45,666 nt of DNA from Funiculus sociatus GB2-C1 (lineage in GTDB: Bacteria > Cyanobacteriota > Cyanobacteriia > Cyanobacteriales > FACHB-T130), in contig NZ_JAMPKJ010000048.1 in NCBI RefSeq assembly GCF_039962115.1, positions 1 through 45,666 of the forward strand. Direction: 5' to 3'. Under the pieces are notes generated by a model. The model searched no databases. It was given only the letters and a program-made list of their open reading frames with translations, and was not told the DNA's origin. Position 1 is the stretch's first letter; each line of letters opens with the position of its first letter. Below are positions 43,429-45,666 of the stretch, one piece after another. The position numbers and the translations under genes are program-made.

Positions 43429-43977
43429 CTATTTTTGACCCAAACGCCACTCAGCCAGACGCTGGCGGGCTTTCGCATCAATAGAATCAGCTAAAAACCG
43501 ACCTGATGATTTTTTCTTAGGTTTATTTCTCCGCCGCAGGCAATTAGCTGTAGATTCCACGTCGTAGCTTAGCTGTAGGGCTGACATACATTCTGCCCCA
43601 TACCCGACTACTGTTAGTTGCTGCGCCCTGTCGGATGTGGCAACAATCAATCGCGGCGAGTTTCTGGAGAAGTTGCGACTATAGGAAGCACAGGCTTTTT
43701 CTATGTATGTGTCTGCTGTCTGCCCAAAATCGGTGTAATAAACAGATAAAACGTTCGTGACAGGTTCGCAATAGCCCCGCGTATCTTGGTACTGGGCATC
43801 AAAGACAACCTGAGTATCAAAGCCTTTGTAAGCACTATAGTTAACCAATGCCTCGACTAGGGCTTTACGAGCGTATTCCAGCCCGTCGCGATCGCGGGTC
43901 TCTTGTAGGTAAGACCATAATCCGATCACGTTGTATCCGTCAACGAGCAAAACAGCTTGCGGTGAAGGGCGTGGCAT
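43429..43977 (-). CDS. NYN-domain RNase, YacP/Rae1-like
   Basis: A 182-residue protein of the NYN (PIN-like) family. The catalytic acidic residues appear in LLVDGYNVIG, the central VVFDAQYQ and TSDRAQQLTVVGYG. YCEPVTNVLSVYYTDFGQTADTYIE is the typical middle part with a further Asp/Glu pair. A basic linker (RRRNKPKKKS) follows, then a short helical tail. Bacillus YacP (Rae1) is a ribosome-dependent RNase in this family; whether this one does the same is inference. It is codirectional with the ECF ATPase but separated by 155 AT-rich bases. Confidence 0.92.
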   Translation of the reverse strand: MPRPSPQAVLLVDGYNVIGLWSYLQETRDRDGLEYARKALVEALVNYSAYKGFDTQVVFDAQYQDTRGYCEPVTNVLSVYYTDFGQTADTYIEKACASYSRNFSRNSPRLIVATSDRAQQLTVVGYGAECMSALQLSYDVESTANCLRRRNKPKKKSSGRFLADSIDAKARQRLAEWRLGQK

Positions 43978-44132
43978 TTTTCCAAGGTAAGTAAGTTTTA
44001 GGTAAAAATAACTATTTCATTACCTTAACATTAATTACGAGTATTTACTTTTTTAATGATAATTCTATAAAATGCCTGCTACCCATTTTAAGTAATGGGA
44101 GCAAAGAATCTCAAGAATTATTAACTTAAAAC
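43978..44132. other. AT-rich spacer between the NYN gene and the ECF ATPase
   Basis: A 155-base AT-rich stretch without genes. It should hold the terminator of the ATPase gene and the promoter of the NYN gene. Nothing else stands out. Confidence 0.35.
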
Positions 44133-44804
44133 TCATAACTCCTGAGTTTGCAGGAGGCGAGCTTTCAAGCGTTTTGGCTCCCCTCGATCCACAACTAAGC
44201 CCTGCTCTAGTAAGAATGCGCCGTCAGCATAATTTAACTCGTCTAACCGATGCGTAACCCACAGCGCAGTTAGTCCCCTACTTTTAACCAAGCGTTGCAC
44301 TTGTCCCACCAGATCCATCTGAGAATCTGGATCGAGCAGAGCGCTAGGTTCATCCAATAGTAAGACTTCTGAGCGGCGGGCGATCGCACCGGCGATCGCT
44401 ATTCGCTGCTTTTGACCGCCGCTGAGAGCGTAGATGGGTCGTCGGGAGAGCGACACTAAATTTACTGCCGCCAGTGCCTGTTCTACCCGTCCGCTTACCT
44501 CCGCAGGCGAAAGATTTTCCTCCACCAGCCCAAAGGCAACATCTGCGCCCACAGTTGGCATCACCAGCTGATGATCGGGATTCTGAAAGACAAAGCCAAC
44601 AGGTTGCAGAATCTGAATTTTACCGGATTGGGGAGCCAAAAGCCCAGCTAGCAACCTCAACAAAGTGGATTTGCCGCTACCGTTGGTTCCCAATAGCATC
44701 CAAAATTCACCTTTAGGCACTTCCAGAGAGCAGGACTGTAAAACTTTCGCCCCAGAAGGCCAGCTGAAGCAGAGGTCTTGCACTCGAATGGCAGGATCGG
44801 TCAT
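44133..44804 (-). CDS. Energy-coupling factor (CbiO/EcfA-type) ATPase
   Basis: A 223-residue ABC ATPase from ATG 44804 (MTDPAIRVQDLCFSWPSGAK). A longer frame to 44852 translates the purine/pyrimidine tract into a Pro/Leu-rich tail and is rejected. Walker A is [14 protein letters not shown], the Q-loop GFVFQNPDHQLVM (the FQNPDxQ form of CbiO/EcfA), the signature LSGGQKQRIAIA and Walker B VLLLDEPSALLD, then the H-loop VTHRLDEL. The membrane partner EcfT and the S-component are not in the window, so the vitamin or metal imported is unknown. It lies downstream of the UPF0367 gene, 105 bp away. Confidence 0.93.
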   Translation of the reverse strand: MTDPAIRVQDLCFSWPSGAKVLQSCSLEVPKGEFWMLLGTNGSGKSTLLRLLAGLLAPQSGKIQILQPVGFVFQNPDHQLVMPTVGADVAFGLVEENLSPAEVSGRVEQALAAVNLVSLSRRPIYALSGGQKQRIAIAGAIARRSEVLLLDEPSALLDPDSQMDLVGQVQRLVKSRGLTALWVTHRLDELNYADGAFLLEQGLVVDRGEPKRLKARLLQTQEL

Positions 44805-44909
44805 GAGCAAGGGGAGATGGGGAGAGGGGAAAAGGGGAAGCGGGGGAGACAAGGGATGAGATTGGGAGAATTATTCATCCTTTATCTCTCATCCTTTGTC
44901 CTTCTTGTC

Positions 44910-45176
44910 TCATCCGTCAGCGAGGGCGTAAAAGCCTGGGGGTCTTCCAGTTGCTGCTGTACTGGATTTCTGAGAGATTTGCACGGCAACGATCTCACTG
45001 CTAAGTAGAGCGACTTTTTTCTCCGTTTGGCGATCGCAAGTTAGTTCTAACACAGTGGCGTTGCCACGCATCGCTGTCATAATTTCCTGATAAAGAGCTT
45101 GGGCATCTTCATCTGACTTCCGTTGCACCGACAACGGCATGGGGGTATTTTTCAGAATTAAGTCGATGGTGAACAT
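44910..45176 (-). CDS. UPF0367 family protein
   Basis: An 88-residue protein recognised as UPF0367, a cyanobacterial/plastid family. It begins MFTIDLILKNTPMPLSVQRK, contains MTAMRGNATVLELTCDRQTEK and the conserved VALLSSEIVAVQISQKS, and ends in GRPPGFYALADG. Function unknown; the size and motifs are typical. It is divergent from psbD across 371 bases and precedes the ECF ATPase on the same strand. Confidence 0.9.
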   Translation of the reverse strand: MFTIDLILKNTPMPLSVQRKSDEDAQALYQEIMTAMRGNATVLELTCDRQTEKKVALLSSEIVAVQISQKSSTAATGRPPGFYALADG

Positions 45177-45378
45177 GAGAGGTAATGCAGTCTAAATATA
45201 GGCTCCTAGTCCTAGTATCTCAGACGCGAAGGGTGTTGATGCCTGTCGGGGGGAAGGGAGTAACTTAATATGAGCGACTTGTACTTCTTGAGACGAAGGC
45301 AGCCTTGTCACCCTACAACTGCCTGGTAGAGGTGCAATCGGCGCGATCGCTCTCCGGACAAATATTAAATTCAGTAAA

Positions 45379-45407
45379 ACAAATTGCGCCAAAACTGTGC
45401 AATTTGT
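45379..45407. promoter_or_regulatory. Inverted repeat upstream of psbD, distal
   Basis: ACAAATTGCGC (45379-45389) and GTGCAATTTGT (45397-45407) are 11-bp arms with one mismatch and a 7-base spacer. It sits about 140 bp upstream of the psbD ATG. It may be a terminator-like stem or a dimer-binding site; nothing shows which. Confidence 0.5.
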
Positions 45408-45421
45408 ACATAATAAGATTA

Positions 45422-45453
45422 AACTCAGTAAAGAATCGTAAACTGAGTTGACA
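45422..45453 (+). promoter_or_regulatory. Operator-like inverted repeat overlapping a -35 hexamer before psbD
   Basis: AACTCAGT (45422-45429) and ACTGAGTT (45442-45449) are perfect 8-bp arms with centres 20 bp apart, two helical turns. The right arm overlaps a TTGACA consensus -35 at 45448-45453. A weak -10 candidate TACCCT is at 45473-45478. Binding by a dimeric regulator that controls psbD is inference. Confidence 0.45.
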
Positions 45454-45547
45454 TCAAACTTTGTTTTCTGCCTACCCTATCTGATTAACAGAGAAACCAG
45501 GCAAAAAAGACGATTGCTGTACTTATAACATTTGGAGATTTGCTGTC

Positions 45548-45666
45548 ATGACTATTGCAGTCGGACGCGCTACTAACGAACGGGGTTGGTTTGACTCCGT
45601 AGACGACTGGCTAAAGCGCGATCGCTTCGTCTTCGTCGGCTGGTCAGGTTTGCTACTGTTTCCCTG
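45548..45666 (+). CDS. psbD: Photosystem II D2 protein PsbD (5' part)
   Basis: The first 39 codons, [20 protein letters not shown] followed by [19 protein letters not shown], are the conserved cytoplasmic start and beginning of the first membrane helix of D2. D2 forms the reaction-centre core of photosystem II together with D1 and binds chlorophyll, pheophytin and the quinone QA. The frame is open to the window edge, so the remaining 310 or so residues lie outside. GGAG at about 45534 is ten bases from the ATG. psbC usually follows with an overlap in cyanobacteria, but that is beyond this window. Confidence 0.95.
   Translation, partial: MTIAVGRATNERGWFDSVDDWLKRDRFVFVGWSGLLLFP

Larger units (their letters stand above)
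45177..45547. other. Intergenic region between UPF0367 and psbD
   Basis: A 371-base spacer between divergent genes. It contains the two inverted repeats at 45379-45407 and 45422-45449, a TTGACA hexamer at 45448-45453, a HIP1 site near 45343-45350 and a 5' leader of psbD. A GGAG at about 45534-45537 is ten bases from the psbD ATG. I see no separate gene. Confidence 0.6.

Noticed and set aside
45192-45392. A 66-residue minus-strand frame before psbD
   Set aside because: Composition looks random and it covers the region with psbD regulatory repeats; no motif.

Overview
The window is a stretch of cyanobacterial chromosome. The evidence is dense HIP1 octamers (GCGATCGC), heptanucleotide short tandem repeats (STRRs) at gene borders, and genes typical of cyanobacteria: psbD, chlP, cpcT, rpaA, the sulfolipid pair sqdB/sqdX, an LpxC-FabZ-LpxA-LpxB cluster behind an Omp85, and a UPF0367 protein. 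The large adhesin, the many multidomain sensors, the STRRs and the xisH/xisI remnant suggest a filamentous form with a big genome. The genus cannot be settled from this window.

Layout. 1-1.5 kb: a sensor histidine kinase lacking an obvious first membrane segment. 1.8-11.3 kb: one 3175-residue secreted filamentous-haemagglutinin-type protein ending in a CHAT (caspase-like) protease domain. 11.4 kb: a palindromic repeat with nested hairpins. 11.5-13.9 kb: a histidine kinase with a LOV domain, a second PAS and a DXCF-type bilin-binding GAF, so a candidate dual-chromophore light sensor. 14.2-20.7 kb, all minus strand: omp85/bamA, lpxC, fabZ, lpxA, lpxB and a broken CgeB-like glycosyltransferase, a lipid A and outer-membrane assembly cluster. 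20.8-22.2 kb: purC and a small conserved protein. 22.3-24.9 kb: a GAF-GAF-PAS class III adenylate cyclase of the CyaB1 type. 25.2-27.6 kb: sqdX and sqdB for sulfoquinovosyl diacylglycerol. 27.9-29.5 kb: cpcT, divergent from an ADP-ribosylglycohydrolase. 29.5-32.6 kb: three exported proteins (a small secreted protein, a phytase-like lipoprotein and a TPR protein).

32.7-35.9 kb: a dipeptide-type ABC permease and its binding lipoprotein, separated by a four-helix-bundle gene that sits between inverted STRR arrays. 36.2-36.7 kb: a possible 38-residue membrane protein and a decayed xisH/xisI pair with two nonsense codons. 36.9-41.9 kb: cysA, chlP, rpaA and a DUF389 membrane protein; a perfect 17-bp hairpin separates the convergent chlP and rpaA. 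42-45.2 kb: a class V PLP enzyme, tRNA-Asn(GTT), a NYN-domain RNase, an ECF-type ATPase and UPF0367. 45.5 kb to the end: the first 39 codons of psbD, preceded by two inverted repeats.

Most of the window is housekeeping for thylakoid and outer-membrane biogenesis. The observations most worth following are the adhesin-CHAT fusion, the LOV plus CBCR kinase, the inverted-STRR cassette interrupting an ABC locus, and the decayed xis pair.
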